Assembly (NCBI RefSeq): GCF_963678635.1
Contig: NW_026971049.1
Span: 1-60,000, forward strand
Direction of reading: 5' to 3'
Length of the DNA stretch: 60,000 nucleotides
Source: Symsagittifera roscoffensis
Lineage: Eukaryota > Xenacoelomorpha > Acoela > Convolutidae
Position numbers and translations under genes: made by a program
Shown here: positions 1 to 10,215 of the stretch, in pieces
How the letters are laid out: the number at the start of each line of letters is the position of its first letter
Position numbering within the stretch: the first letter of the stretch is position 1
Notes under the pieces: model-generated
Seen by the model: only the letters and a program-made list of their open reading frames with translations
Databases searched by the model: none
Told to the model about the DNA's origin: nothing

Positions 1-120
1 CCTGAAAGCAGTTATAGCGAAATTAAGTTTAAATATCGCCCCAGAACCAGTAAATACACCACTCCATCAAAATGGAACACACTTGATGGTGCAACTGAAA
101 AATGATTTTCAGTTCTACCC

Positions 121-700
121 ATTGAAACTAAATCAGATTGGAAACAATTCACACAAGAGTTTTCGAAAAGATTTCACTGCGAAAGAAAGAAACAACATCA
201 AAGAGTCCCATGCAACGGAAACCGTAGTTCCCCAACGAAAAAAAAATAACTCACAGTAGGAATTGAAATTTAGTAAGAAAAAGATACTCCCTCAAAACAC
301 ATGACAAAAAATTTTGGCAATGACTGAAATCCTCATGATGACTCTAACACCACAATTACGCAAAATTGCAATAAAAAAGAGCATCAAATTCAGCATTAAT
401 TTGAGAACCCGTGATAATTTTTCGACACTTAGTAGACAAGCTGAAGTCACTATGAAACTAAAAGATACAGAAAGTTTAAAACTACAAACTACAAATGAAA
501 TCCAAACAAATACTTCAAAATATCGCAATATATAAGACTCTGATAATGAATTAGCTGAAAAAATCACCAATAAGATTTTAACCAATAACGAAAAAAATCC
601 AAATTTAAAAGATAAACCATCATTCAGAAAATGGTGGAAATTTTGTTATGGAAAAAGACAAAATGTTGCTGAATGCAGACAAAAACAACAGGATAACCGA
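121..700 (+). pseudogene. gag relic of gypsy A
   Basis: Frames around 127-180 give a gag-like segment with the pattern DWKQFTQEFSKRF. Positions 314-535 encode a 73-residue helical stretch rich in Lys and Leu that fits the C-terminal part of a gypsy capsid. Around 630-690 a frame with KFCYGK...AEC resembles a CCHC zinc knuckle that has lost its second-to-last ligand. Several stops and frame changes separate the parts, so this is a pseudogene. The assignment rests on order (upstream of reverse transcriptase) as much as on motifs. Confidence 0.55.
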
Positions 701-2140
701 AATAAATCACAATAGCACAAACAACCAAAAATCTTTTTATTTCAATGCATGAAAAAAAATCAAAATCTACCACATAGAAATAATACTCAACCTTCAAAGT
801 CACAAAGTAAAAACTACAGAAGTAGTTCAACAAAACATCAAAGACAAATTAATCAAGTATAACCAACAGAAGAAACCCATCCAGACCCTCCGGACATTGA
901 CAAGACAGAAAACTCGGGATTAAACTTAAATGACATACATTGTGAAACTGCAGAAGACGAAGTTGAAAAAGAAAATACGCTTTTAAAAAACATGCTCCAC
1001 ATCAAAATTGAATATTAAACACCAATCGATTGGACTTTTTACCAAAACTAGTCTCGAAGAACCAAATAACAGCAAAAAACCGTGAAATATACTCCCCGTG
1101 TTGCTGAAACTAATTCAAACTTAAATAAAATTGAGCAAAAAACCACAAATAAGATACGACATCAAAAGAAAAACTTTGAACATTTTCACTCATAATAGAA
1201 ACCCAAAAAAATTTTCACTCAGTAGATCCTGAAATTGATTTTTAGTTGATTCAGAAGCAGAATCAATGAATTTAATCATTTTGCACGAAGAATGAAATTC
1301 AAACCTTACATCCAAATATTTCCCCTCAAGTAATTTAGCCACATCACAAGGATAAGTCTCACAAACTATAGAAAAGTCAATAATACCTTGTTTCAACCCC
1401 AACATTTGAATAACAAGCTTTTGAACAAACCGTTTAAGCAAATTTTCCAAATTGAAAATACAAAACAAAATATCGTTGGAATATCACTTATTTCAAAATA
1501 TATCCCAACTATCAACATCTTAAATATTCAATTACATATAAAAATAAATATAAAAAACCAATACATCCTCAACATTTTTCCAAAGACTCAAAAATTAACC
1601 CTAATTTTCTCAAAATTTTACCCCAAGTATAATCAACAACGCAAAAACTTGAAACCACTTTCAGGTCATGTATAAGACTTTTCTATCAGTGAAGTACATC
1701 ATTAAAACTTTGATCAAAACAACCAAAACTTGTATATGTCAGTTCTTGAAATTAAACAAATTCATAAATTTTTTAAAATAAAAATTTCAACCGTTAAGTA
1801 TGCCAAAGACACAAACTCAGATGTATTATCTCTGCAGTTATACAAAAATTCACCATATAAAATTACAATATCTTTAGAAATTTTAGGATATTGCTAACAA
1901 ATGCAACATTTCACCAAACAAAAGAAAGAGCATTTAGAGTAAGAAAACTTTTGAAGCTACTAGATGTTGTTGTCAATCAAATAGTCTCAACAAAAAATTA
2001 TCTATTATAATATCACAAGTGATTCTAAACGAAACACGAATTATTTCACAAAAACACCTTAGTTTGAACCTTCAATTCAAATCTCAAAAAGTACAATTTA
2101 ACAACAAAATTTTCTCACAATGTTCAAGTTTCAACATTCT
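701..2140 (+). other. Decayed gag-pol spacer and protease region of gypsy A
   Basis: No intact gene is visible in this stretch. Short + strand frames (for example 1,388-1,675) are interrupted every few dozen codons. By position between gag and reverse transcriptase it should hold the protease, but I cannot find a D-S/T-G active site. Composition stays A- and C-rich with very little G, as in the rest of element A. Confidence 0.4.
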
Positions 2141-2199
2141 CAAATTACTCAACAAGAACTTGATCATTTAGCAGAACTATTATTAAAATAGGCAATGAA

Positions 2200-3076
2200 C
2201 TTTGCTACATCTAAATTGGACTTCGGAACAATACATTCATCATACACTTCTATTATAAATCGTAAACCAGTTTTCAAAAGTCAACGAAAAAAAAATTGTC
2301 AATCCACTTACAAGATAAGAAAGTAGAATACTAGACATTCTTGAACATCATATCACCAGTAAATAAAAAAGAACAACTAAAAAGAAACAACTTAATCAAT
2401 CCCGTCATCATTCGCGCTAAATGCGAATCACTAAAAACTGTCCTAGACACAAGATATCTCATTTATCTAGTTGATGAATCTAAAAACAATTGGCCCATAG
2501 AGCCAATACAAATAAAACTCACAAAACGCAAGGGACAGAATTATACCAATGCTTAAATGAACAGTACATACAACCAAATGCCAAAAGATGAACAGTCATT
2601 TTGACTCACACAATTTGTTAATGGAAACCAACAATACGAATTTAATACACTATTCTATGGAGTTTTTATAAGACTAGCAGCTTTTTCAGCATTCATGAAT
2701 GAAAATTTTTGAGCACGATATTTTCATACAGTCACAAGCAAGCAGGAAAAGCTTGAAGTATTAGTGAAATTGATAAACAATTTCTAAAAAAACATAAGAG
2801 CAGCACCAGATAAATTACATTTTTTTCTCACTCGTGTTAACTTCCTTGCAGATATAAGTCAAGAGAAAACAATTACTCCCTTGAAATCACGAAGAAAATC
2901 TAAATGAAAATTTCAACTCCCATCTTATAAAAAAAATCCAAGAACTTAACCAAAAGTTAAACTTTGTGAGTAATTACAATTATAAAATGCACTTATACTA
3001 AAGAACATTTTATAAGATACTTCGACAACAAGACACCTTTGGATGGACATTGGAACATCAAAAACATTTTTATAAA
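2200..3076 (+). pseudogene. Reverse transcriptase relic of gypsy A
   Basis: A frame from 2,341 to 2,556 encodes a reverse transcriptase palm segment with NPVIIRAK, LDTRYL and NWPIEPIQIKL. Further frames give NQMPKDEQ, QYEFNTLFYG and AAFSAFM, then RAAPDKLHFFLTRV (thumb side). The expected catalytic Y-x-D-D is gone: the frame around 2,715-2,735 reads FHTV, so a small deletion has removed the aspartates. The relic ends with FGWTLEHQK at about 3,035-3,065, immediately before the 3' LTR of element B at 3,077. The gene resumes with RNase H after 9,240. Confidence 0.85.
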
Positions 3077-3293
3077 TGTTGAAAAGGGTAAAACGATAGT
3101 CGTCTAATTGTTAATTCCAATATAAGAGATAGTCAACTTAATCTTACAAAGTTTGCATAGAGAGTGGTTGAGAACAAAATCGAAGGGTGACAGACTGTTC
3201 CAAGGACAAACACCTGCTAATCAATTAGTCTAGCACCGAGAGTGGACATTTGATTGACAGCTTCCGAAATGAAATAAATTACTCTATACAACA
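3077..3293 (-). repeat. 3' LTR of gypsy B
   Basis: This 217-bp repeat matches 9,023-9,239 with about ten differences. It begins TGTTG and ends CAACA, the short inverted termini expected of an LTR. Confidence 0.93.
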
Positions 3294-3304
3294 CTTCCCC
3301 TTCG
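3294..3304 (-). other. Polypurine tract of gypsy B
   Basis: On the minus strand the bases just upstream of the 3' LTR read CGAAGGGGAAG, an uninterrupted purine run except for its first base. This is the expected position of the plus-strand DNA primer. Confidence 0.75.
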
Positions 3305-3555
3305 ATAATGAAACTTTAGTTGAATAGAAAATAATTTCACCTATTGATTTTATATCACTGAAATGATTGATTAGGAATGGTTGAAAAAGAATTACTAGCT
3401 TCACGTTGGGACACAATTTAGACTTTTATAATGACAAATTTTTAACAACTAAACGATCACTGAGCAGTGATAACGATTGAGTTTTAAGTCACTAATGACC
3501 CACCCTCTCCCTGGGTTAGAACAGTTTGAAATAAAGTTTTACTAGTTGCTGTAGG

Positions 3556-3915
3556 TCACTTGTTTCCTTCCTTGTTTTGAGTGATGAAGTCAACCATTAC
3601 GCCCCCCATCTTAGTGGCCGCAGTTCTCTTGCGTCCGCTTCTTCGAGACGTCGTGGATGAGGTTTCGTCCTGGCTATCACGCTGGCTGCTGTATGAAACC
3701 AGCCTATCTTTCTTTGATGAGGCCCCCTTCTTCTTACTGGTGGTCGTAAATTGCGACTGGTCCCCTGGATTGGACGTTCCTTGGTCCCTTGGATGATTAT
3801 CCAACTCACCGCCTCGTGCCGGAATGGTGTCCTGATCACTTCCAATATCGACGTCTGTTTTTGCTGTTGCTGATCGTTCTATAGGTGCATCGGGGTGGTA
3901 GTTAATGACTGTTAA
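3556..3915 (-). pseudogene. C-terminal pol tail of gypsy B, frameshifted from integrase
   Basis: An open frame downstream of the integrase encodes a polar, basic tail: KKKGASSKKDR, then RRSGRKRTAATK and a stop after NKEGNK. The frame can be followed upstream to the end of the integrase frame at about 3,912, where a single-base shift separates the two (integrase stops after SVKRA). The tail therefore probably belonged to the pol polyprotein. Low-complexity basic tails after integrase are common in gypsy elements; no chromodomain is visible. Confidence 0.55.
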
Positions 3916-5420
3916 GCCCGTTTTACCGAGATAATCGGCAATTCTTCGCTGTCTTCCGATTCAGAGCCACTATTCTCAAATTGGCGCCCGAGTCTTCCCC
4001 GTTGTTTGTTCGCAATTCGTTTTGTCGATCGTTCCTTAAATTCACGCGGAGTCGGCGGTGGTAACCCAGGGTGAGCTGCTTGCTTTTTCACTTCACTCGA
4101 TGATACCGGCAATACGGATTTAGCTGCGACTTTCGACTTCTTTGGTTTGGGCTTTGTGGCCACTCCCGATTTCCTAAGCACAACCCCATTATCTAAGGTT
4201 AGTGTATGCGTACTCTTGGATCTTACTTTAGAGTGAAGTTGTTTATACCTTTTTAAGTTCCTGTTCCCAGTTCGCTGGAACAACAATCCAAATGGCCCTG
4301 GTTGTCCACTGGAGTTTACAGCTTTAAGTATTGACGGTTCGTCGTGCTGATTGGCGGATTGGTCCTCTGTCAGTCGTCGTGCATGGGTCCTGTTGTTGAT
4401 ATCATATGCGAGGTCTGATCTTACACTCCAGTTTGTATCAGCTGGATGGGGCATGTTCTGCGCATTTGGATCGGAGACATCTAAACAAGCATTTTTCGTT
4501 GTTATAACCCGTGACCAATCCAGATTTTGAAGAGATGGCTTTTTAGTAAGGTTTCGTAAAACTGTGTTCGATTCTCTACCATGGTGCGCTTCAAAAGGAG
4601 AGATTTTTAGTGTTGAATTCTTCGAGAATCTGAGAGCACCAAGGGCCCGTTCAACCATTTTCTCCAAGGGTTCGGGATTCTTTTCTTGAGCGAAGGTAAG
4701 GATAGAATTCTTAAGACTGCCAGTGGTACGCTCGACGCACCCAGTTGCTCGATGGTCGTTTACTGGCGATTTAATGATTTCAATGCCCTCCCCATTACAA
4801 AAAGCTTTAATCTCGTTTGACATGAAACTAGTTCCCTGATCAACGTGAATTTTCCGTGGCACCCCATGATTTGTTATATAGCACTTCAAGAACTTCAATA
4901 TCTTATCTGACCGATTATTCCCACATACCATTGCCGATGGCCAACGAGAAAACCGGTCGACCGCCACTAATACATATTTTCGGGATTCATTTAAGTAATT
5001 GATGTGGCCCCAAAAATGTAATTGGACTGATTCATTTGGTTCTTTTGGTTCCGGTACAGTTCCAAGTTGGTTTTTCTTTAGTATGGTTTTTAAATTCTTA
5101 CCAGCTGCGGTACATTCAGGACACCCTTCGGCAATGTAAGCTACTGAGCAGTAAAGATAAGGGTACCAGACATCTTTGGCTGCATCGAACATATTTGTTT
5201 TTCCGTGGTGATATGCATGGATTCGATTTTTAATTGCTGATTGAAGGTTAATAGGAATTACTAATTTTTCATCCATCCAAACTACGTTTTCCTTCACCGA
5301 AAATTCATTAACAAATTGAGCATAATAGCCGTTCATTTCACTGATTTTTTTATGCATTTCAGGATCTTGTGTAACAATGAGATCGCGAATAGCGCTCAGC
5401 CGGGGGTCAGATACATATTC
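3912..5420 (-). CDS. Integrase of gypsy B (part of pol)
   Basis: A frame of at least 481 codons, open further upstream to about 5,420. The N-terminal zinc-binding domain is visible as HAYHHGKTN followed by GCPECTAAG. The catalytic core has all three acidic residues in context: VAVDRFSRWPS, then HVDQGTSFMS, then GCVERTTGS. A long polar C-terminal region (about residues 290-481) ends in a run of Glu, Asp and Ser. The product inserts retrotransposon cDNA into the host chromosome. No stop interrupts the core, making this the best-preserved gene of the element. It is probably made by cleavage of a gag-pol or pol polyprotein, so the first Met is not a real start. Confidence 0.9.
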   Translation of the reverse strand, partial: EYVSDPRLSAIRDLIVTQDPEMHKKISEMNGYYAQFVNEFSVKENVVWMDEKLVIPINLQSAIKNRIHAYHHGKTNMFDAAKDVWYPYLYCSVAYIAEGCPECTAAGKNLKTILKKNQLGTVPEPKEPNESVQLHFWGHINYLNESRKYVLVAVDRFSRWPSAMVCGNNRSDKILKFLKCYITNHGVPRKIHVDQGTSFMSNEIKAFCNGEGIEIIKSPVNDHRATGCVERTTGSLKNSILTFAQEKNPEPLEKMVERALGALRFSKNSTLKISPFEAHHGRESNTVLRNLTKKPSLQNLDWSRVITTKNACLDVSDPNAQNMPHPADTNWSVRSDLAYDINNRTHARRLTEDQSANQHDEPSILKAVNSSGQPGPFGLLFQRTGNRNLKRYKQLHSKVRSKSTHTLTLDNGVVLRKSGVATKPKPKKSKVAAKSVLPVSSSEVKKQAAHPGLPPPTPREFKERSTKRIANKQRGRLGRQFENSGSESEDSEELPIISVKRA

Positions 5421-5890
5421 GATTCTATGAACTTTAAATTAAACAGATCAGGTAATGAAGTAACTTTGTTAACGATTTTGCAATTCCGAGGGATAATTGA
5501 CATATATAATAGATTCGGGTCCACGGGTGGTACTGTTTCTCCTTTGAATGCCGAGGGTAACGAGAGAGTTGTCTTCGTGCGAATTGATCTTGTTTCTTTG
5601 GTAACGGCCCCTAGTGATACATTTGGGGGCAATTCTTCATTTTCGTCGCTACTGCTATTCAAACTTGGATGTTCTAGAAGGAATTTCTGCCATTTACGCA
5701 TGCTTCGATCCATTTTGATTTTTGATGTTGAAATTTGAGAATTAAAATTTAGCAATTTTGAACAACTTTTTTCTGATTTAATAATAGCCCCAACTAATCC
5801 AGTGCGTATTTCGCGAAGCCGTCGGTTCAAACCACGTGTTTGAATCTGATTGGTTGATTTCCGCTTACATGTTTTTCCGCCCTCTACCGA
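5396..5890 (-). pseudogene. Linker between RNase H and integrase of gypsy B
   Basis: A 144-codon frame at 5,396-5,830 lies between the RNase H and integrase frames. It is polar and ends YLTPG followed by a stop; the next frame continues SDPRLSAIRDL into integrase, so a frameshift near 5,400 splits a formerly continuous pol. No enzyme motif is visible. Its role is presumably a spacer. Confidence 0.55.
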
Positions 5891-6799
5891 TTAATTTCGC
5901 GACGAAACCTCCAGTCTATTTATAGATTGCTTCTTTTCCGCTATACAAATTGGTCCCTTGGATTTATTTTGTCCCTTGGATGTATTAAAACCAAGAGCGG
6001 TGCAAATTAGGTTGATCTTTGCCACCGTAAACATATTATTATACGTACTAATTGGCGTTGCTTCTCTACTTGGATGACGTGATAAGTAGTCCGCCAATCC
6101 AATTTTAGCCCCTGGTTTATGTTCAATTCGAAAATCAAAGGGAATTAGTCGATCTAACCAGCGCGTTAAGCGGCTAAACATCGTTTTATTTTTCTTATTA
6201 TTACCATTCAAAAGGGATATTAGAGCTTTATGGTCGGTAACGATCAAAAAATTTCGGCCCAGTATGTAATTTCGAAAGTATTCAGCCCCCCACACAACTG
6301 CGAACATCTCCAATTCGTTTGTTGAATATTTCTTTTCCGCTTCGTTAAGATATCGCGAGGCAAACGAGATTGGGCGCCACCCTTCTGGTCCTAACTGTTC
6401 CAACACCGCGCCGAGTCCGTTATGGCTTGCATCGCACACTATACGAATGTCCTTGTGGATATCAAAGTGCCGTAGTTCAACAATGTTCGAAACTTGTTTC
6501 TTAAGATTTTTGAACGCGTTCTGGCATTCAGGTGTCCAAATGTATTCATTGCTTTTGCTTAGTAGGGGTCGCAGCGGCGCAGATGATTCGGCTAACGCCG
6601 GTAGATACTTGTGCAGACTGTGTATTGACCCCATGAACAATTTTAATTGCGACAAAGTCCGCGGCGGCAATAGCGCCTCTATCGGTTCTGTTTTCCTAAC
6701 CAATGGAGTTATTCCAGTCGATGTTATTTTATGACCTAGCCATTCGCGTTCTCGTTGGGTGAATTTACATTTTGTTAATTTTTGGGGACATATTTTCAC
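5891..6799 (-). pseudogene. RT thumb and RNase H of gypsy B pol
   Basis: A 302-codon frame begins with the end of the reverse transcriptase (CKFTQRE, WLGHKITSTGI, LKLFMGSIHSLHKYLP) and continues into RNase H. RNase H motifs are clear: IVCDASHNGLGAVL (first Asp), KKYSTNELEMFAVVWG (catalytic Glu) and FLIVTDHKALISLL (second Asp), then HKPGAKIGLADYLSRHP. The domain removes the RNA strand during reverse transcription. It is separated from the upstream palm frame by a frameshift near 6,780-6,800 and from integrase by the frameshift at about 5,400. Confidence 0.88.
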
Positions 6800-7415
6800 G
6801 ATCCAGTTTCTTTAAAATTTTCTCTACCGTCGCTATATGGTCCATCGCAGTTCCCTTGGTTACAACCAAAATATCGTCGATGAACGCGTGCGCCTGCGGG
6901 TATTCGGCGAGTATGCAATCCATTGCGCGTTGGAACTCCGCGGGCATTGTAGTTAGACCATAGCATCCGGTCTTGAACCGGTACGTACCTATCGAGCGGC
7001 CTCCAATGAGAGAAAAATTGCATTGTACGCTCGTTTCAGCGTTTAGCGGCAATTGGCCATATGCGTATGTTGAATCCATTGTGGTGAAATATATGTCTCC
7101 TTGTTTTTTTTTCACTAATCGTTTGCCCAACTGTGTCCATTAGTTCCTCGATATTTGGCATTTGGTATTTATTCTTATGCACTTGTTTATTTAATTCCCT
7201 CGACTCGAGTGCCAGTTTCACGGACCCATCTTTTTTTTTACTGTTATTACTATTGGGGACACAAAATATTTGTCCGAGCATTCTGTTAGTTTTTCGATAT
7301 GACCCTGTTGCAATAATTTATCAATTTCAGCATCCCCTTTTTCTTGTAACGAAATTGGAACTCGATGCCCCTTCTGTTTTACTGGGGTGAGGTTTTCAAA
7401 AAATTCTGCTTGCAC
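6765..7415 (-). pseudogene. Reverse transcriptase palm and fingers of gypsy B, two homopolymer frameshifts
   Basis: Three overlapping frames make up the polymerase. The first (7,218-7,415) has GHIEKLTECSDKYFVSPIV. The second (7,036-7,281) has DGSVKLALESRELNKQ and YQMPNIEELMD. The third (6,765-7,130) has DIYFTTMDSTYAYGQLPL, RFKTGCYGLTTMPAEFQRAM and the catalytic FIDDILVV. The switches fall at runs of nine T on the + strand, 7,231-7,239 and 7,104-7,112, where the flanking frames fit each other if the run length is changed. All catalytic aspartates are present. Confidence 0.88.
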
Positions 7416-7472
7416 TTTGTAGTTTCTTATTTTCCCTACCCTGCTAAAAAGGTTTGAAAACTGCTTACTGAA

Positions 7473-7928
7473 TTAGGTTTGCCAGGAATCCATCTCTCCC
7501 CCTGGTTCCAGTGCGTCCTGGTTTCCTTCTCCAATGGACATTATCTGTTCCCCTGGTGATTGTTGCACCAACTGAAGTCCTAATTGGGGCATCAAATCTC
7601 GTCCATGTATTGAGGGTCGGTTCCCTCGGATTACTTTTATCCTCGCGTGTATCTTCCAGCCGTTTGATTGTATGGTTACCGCCATTGTTCCAATCATCTG
7701 TAGTGGATTGTTTCCATAATCCCGAAAAGCATTGCCCTCCTCCGTAAGATTATCCAATTTTACTCCTGACGTTCCCAAAGTCTTCCGCAATTCCCCAATG
7801 GTGAAGATCGAAATTGGAGACCCGCTATCGATCCACACTCGAGTGGGTTTCCCATTGACTTTAATCGGCAATTGTGCCCCAGCAACTTTCAATTCCCTGA
7901 CTCTTTTATGTTTTATCGCCATTACCAT
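7473..7928 (-). CDS. Retropepsin-type protease of gypsy B
   Basis: A 151-codon frame with a retroviral-type aspartic protease signature: KPTRVWIDSGSPISIFTIGE carries the D-S-G active site, followed by a DYGNNPL segment and the C-terminal GRDLMPQLGLQLV that fits the hydrophobic-G-R/D motif. It lies between the gag zinc knuckles and reverse transcriptase, as expected. It would cleave the gag-pol precursor as a homodimer. Its link to the RT frame is broken by stops around 7,420-7,470. Confidence 0.82.
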   Translation of the reverse strand: MVMAIKHKRVRELKVAGAQLPIKVNGKPTRVWIDSGSPISIFTIGELRKTLGTSGVKLDNLTEEGNAFRDYGNNPLQMIGTMAVTIQSNGWKIHARIKVIRGNRPSIHGRDLMPQLGLQLVQQSPGEQIMSIGEGNQDALEPGGEMDSWQT

Positions 7929-7949
7929 GTAGTCCCTGTCTGAGCTGCT

Positions 7950-8939
7950 CTAGTCCCACGAGTGCACCACTGGATTTTTATTGACCCATCCAATAGAACT
8001 TGCATGTTGTGACGCTTCTTCATCCGCCAAATTTTCCAGATGACCATCGTCAACATTCTCCCGTATCATTCCTACGGCTCCCTGTCCCCGCTGGTTTCCA
8101 CGCTTCCCCCTACAGGTACATTCTAAATGGCCATTTTTATGGCAAAATTTGCATGTAACTTCTTTTGCGGGGCATCTGTCCAAATGTTCTCTGGTGAAGT
8201 TTTGTTGATCGCAGTTATAGCATTTATTGTTATTGGGACAGTTTTTACCTCGATTCGATCCTCGCCCTTGGTAAGAGCCCCGGCCCCTTGCACGATTGTT
8301 CCGATAACCTCCACGGATTATTCCGACTGGTTCCGATTTTATCTGGATCCCTCCGCCTCCTGAGGTCGATCCTTGGGCCCCCACTGATCCCGTGGCAACA
8401 TAGGATGAAGCATACTTGTTTCCCCTCTCGTACGAGAGAGCTATCCGGTAAACCTCCTCAGGTGTTTTCGTCGACCTGCATAGTTCCTTTTGTGCTTCAC
8501 GGTTATTCATGTTGACAATGAACACGTCTCTTAGTATCCGGTCCTCTAGTAATCCAAAGTTGCACCGCGCCGCCAATCCACTTAGTACGGAATGGAATTG
8601 CTCCAAACGTTCATTGATAAACTGCTTTCGAGAAAGAAGTTGGTATGCTTAAATTCCGGTTCCAGTGCGTCCATCATTCGTGGGTAACGAATGGTCGAGA
8701 GATCCAGATGCGGTCGTCTTTTGTGAAGTTCATCCTGCCCTTTTTTCCCCCAGGCACAAATACAGATTTGAAATTAGTACTTGTTCCGATTCCAGTCGAT
8801 TTTTTCCGTCTACTTCCTTGGGCAAAGCAGTAACTTGGGCGGCTGTGAGAGTCGTGGCGTACTAATAGTTCTTCGGGTTTATTGCGTGCTTAGCCACTAT
8901 TCCCCATTGGAATCTGTTAATCCAAAATTCCCACATCAT
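7950..8939 (-). pseudogene. gag of gypsy B (capsid and two zinc knuckles)
   Basis: The C-terminal 218 codons (7,950-8,606) are open. They contain a capsid-like segment (EQFHSVLSGLAARCNFG, ILRDVFIVNM), a Gly/Arg-rich linker (GGYRNNRARGRGSYQGRG) and two zinc knuckle motifs, CYNCDQQ...HLDRC and CKFCHKNGHLECTC. The frame can be traced upstream of 8,606 (LSRKQFINERL), then changes frame near 8,630. A likely start is the ATG at 8,937-8,939, but the N-terminal third has one stop and a frameshift. The product packages RNA and forms the particle. Confidence 0.8.
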
Positions 8940-9008
8940 TGGCGGTTCCGTGCATTTCGCTGGCCAGAATTCCGTGATGCCCAGTGGATTCTTTCCCCCA
9001 CCTGAGAC

Positions 9009-9022
9009 TGCTGGCTGCGCCC
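9009..9022 (-). other. Primer-binding site of gypsy B
   Basis: The minus-strand bases directly after the 5' LTR read GGGCGCAGCCAGCA, close to TGGCGCAG-type gypsy primer sites complementary to a tRNA 3' end. Nearly the same string (TGGCGCAGCCAGCA) occurs at the matching place of element C2 near 34,060. Confidence 0.6.
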
Positions 9023-9239
9023 TGTTGAAAAGGGTAAAAGGATAGTCGTCTAATTGTTAATTCCAATATAAGAGATAGTCAACTTAATCTTACAAAGTTA
9101 GCATAGAGAGTGGTTGAGAAAAGTATCCAAGGGTGACAGACTGTTCCACGGACAAACACCTGCTAATCAATTAGTCTAGCACCGAGAGTGGACATTTGAT
9201 TGACAGCTTCCGAAATGAACTACATTACTTTATACAACA
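9023..9239 (-). repeat. 5' LTR of gypsy B
   Basis: This 217-bp partner of 3,077-3,293 has the same TGTTG and CAACA ends. It is followed on the right by the TAAA target duplication and by the resumed RNase H frame of element A. Confidence 0.93.
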
Positions 9240-9243
9240 TAAA

Positions 9244-10215
9244 AAAAACTTCATTTCACAGAACAAAATTCAAACATAATTCCAGAATCATATCAACACT
9301 CTAGCCATGTGTGACGCCTCAAACTTTCGAATTGTCGCATCACTCTTCCAATAACATAAAGGTACAAACAAAATGAGCCTTATATCAGCAACTTCAAGAC
9401 TTTTTGCACAGGCGGAACTGAGACTCTCTACACTTATGAGAGAACATATAGGCATAATATATGTACTCACAGAATATTAATTTTTAATCCTTGGATAAAA
9501 ACTTCCAACAGTTCTATTCGCACACCGAAAACCAATAATTTTTTCTTACGAAAAAAAAAACCAAATCCCAAATATAGAGTTTGTAGATTTCAACTCACCC
9601 AGAATAAATTGCAAACCTACATGTAGTTTGGACAGCAGAAAAAATAATGTTTTGCCAGATACACGTATTCGAAAAACACAACCTGAATTACTGTTAGGAA
9701 AAACAACCATAGAATTACTACAAGACATAAAATTCTTCCTTGCAAAAGACGAAACATCACCACGACTAGAATTCAAGTACGCATGAAAAACCACCCTGAG
9801 ACTACAGAGAGAAACAATTTGAAACTCTTTTCCACTAAATCTCGATGGTCAAAATTACCACTATAAAGTAGATTTGTTAGTAAAACACTCAATTAAACAA
9901 ATACCATACTCATCATGGATCAAAAACATTACACAACAAAAACATCTAAACAACAGATACATAGGAATGTTTTTTTCCCTTTAATAGAAAAGGAAAACTC
10001 AACAGATAGCATAAACCTGTTAGGACCTCCTCACCTTAATTCAAAATATGCAATTATTAGAATTTTTATTTTGCAAAAAACCCTAGATAATATACCTATC
10101 TCGAAAAACGAAATTAAAATATGTTTCTTTCAATCACAGAAAAACTGTCACTGGAATTATTACGAAACTACCAAAACCAATACCCCGTCATTAGACATTT
10201 TAAACCTTGGCATAA
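9244..10215 (+). pseudogene. RNase H and connection relic of gypsy A
   Basis: Frames on the + strand just after the B insertion give AMCDASNFRIVAS (RNase H first Asp) at about 9,303, QAELRLSTLMRE (catalytic Glu) at about 9,410, and a weak HRKPIIF segment. Further frames (PRINCKPT, LPDTRIRKTQPEL, AKDETSPRLEF and 9,915-10,241) represent the connection to integrase. Stops and shifts are frequent. This is the direct continuation of the reverse transcriptase relic that ends at 3,076. Confidence 0.78.

Larger units (their letters stand above)
3077..9239 (-). mobile_element. Ty3/gypsy LTR retrotransposon B (about 6.16 kb)
   Basis: Two 217-bp direct repeats starting TGTTG and ending CAACA bound the element at 3,077-3,293 and 9,023-9,239. 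By eye they differ at about ten positions (near 95% identity). A 4-bp TAAA target duplication lies at 3,073-3,076 and 9,240-9,243. Reading on the minus strand the order is LTR, primer-binding site, gag, protease, reverse transcriptase, RNase H, linker, integrase, tail, polypurine tract, LTR. That is the standard Ty3/gypsy order. Base composition is balanced, unlike the G-poor element A around it. Frames are broken at only a few points, several of them at homopolymer runs. Confidence 0.95.

Noticed and set aside
3581-3796. 71-codon + strand frame opposite the gypsy B tail
   Set aside because: It is the antisense shadow of the basic pol tail, which is better supported by position and frame continuity.
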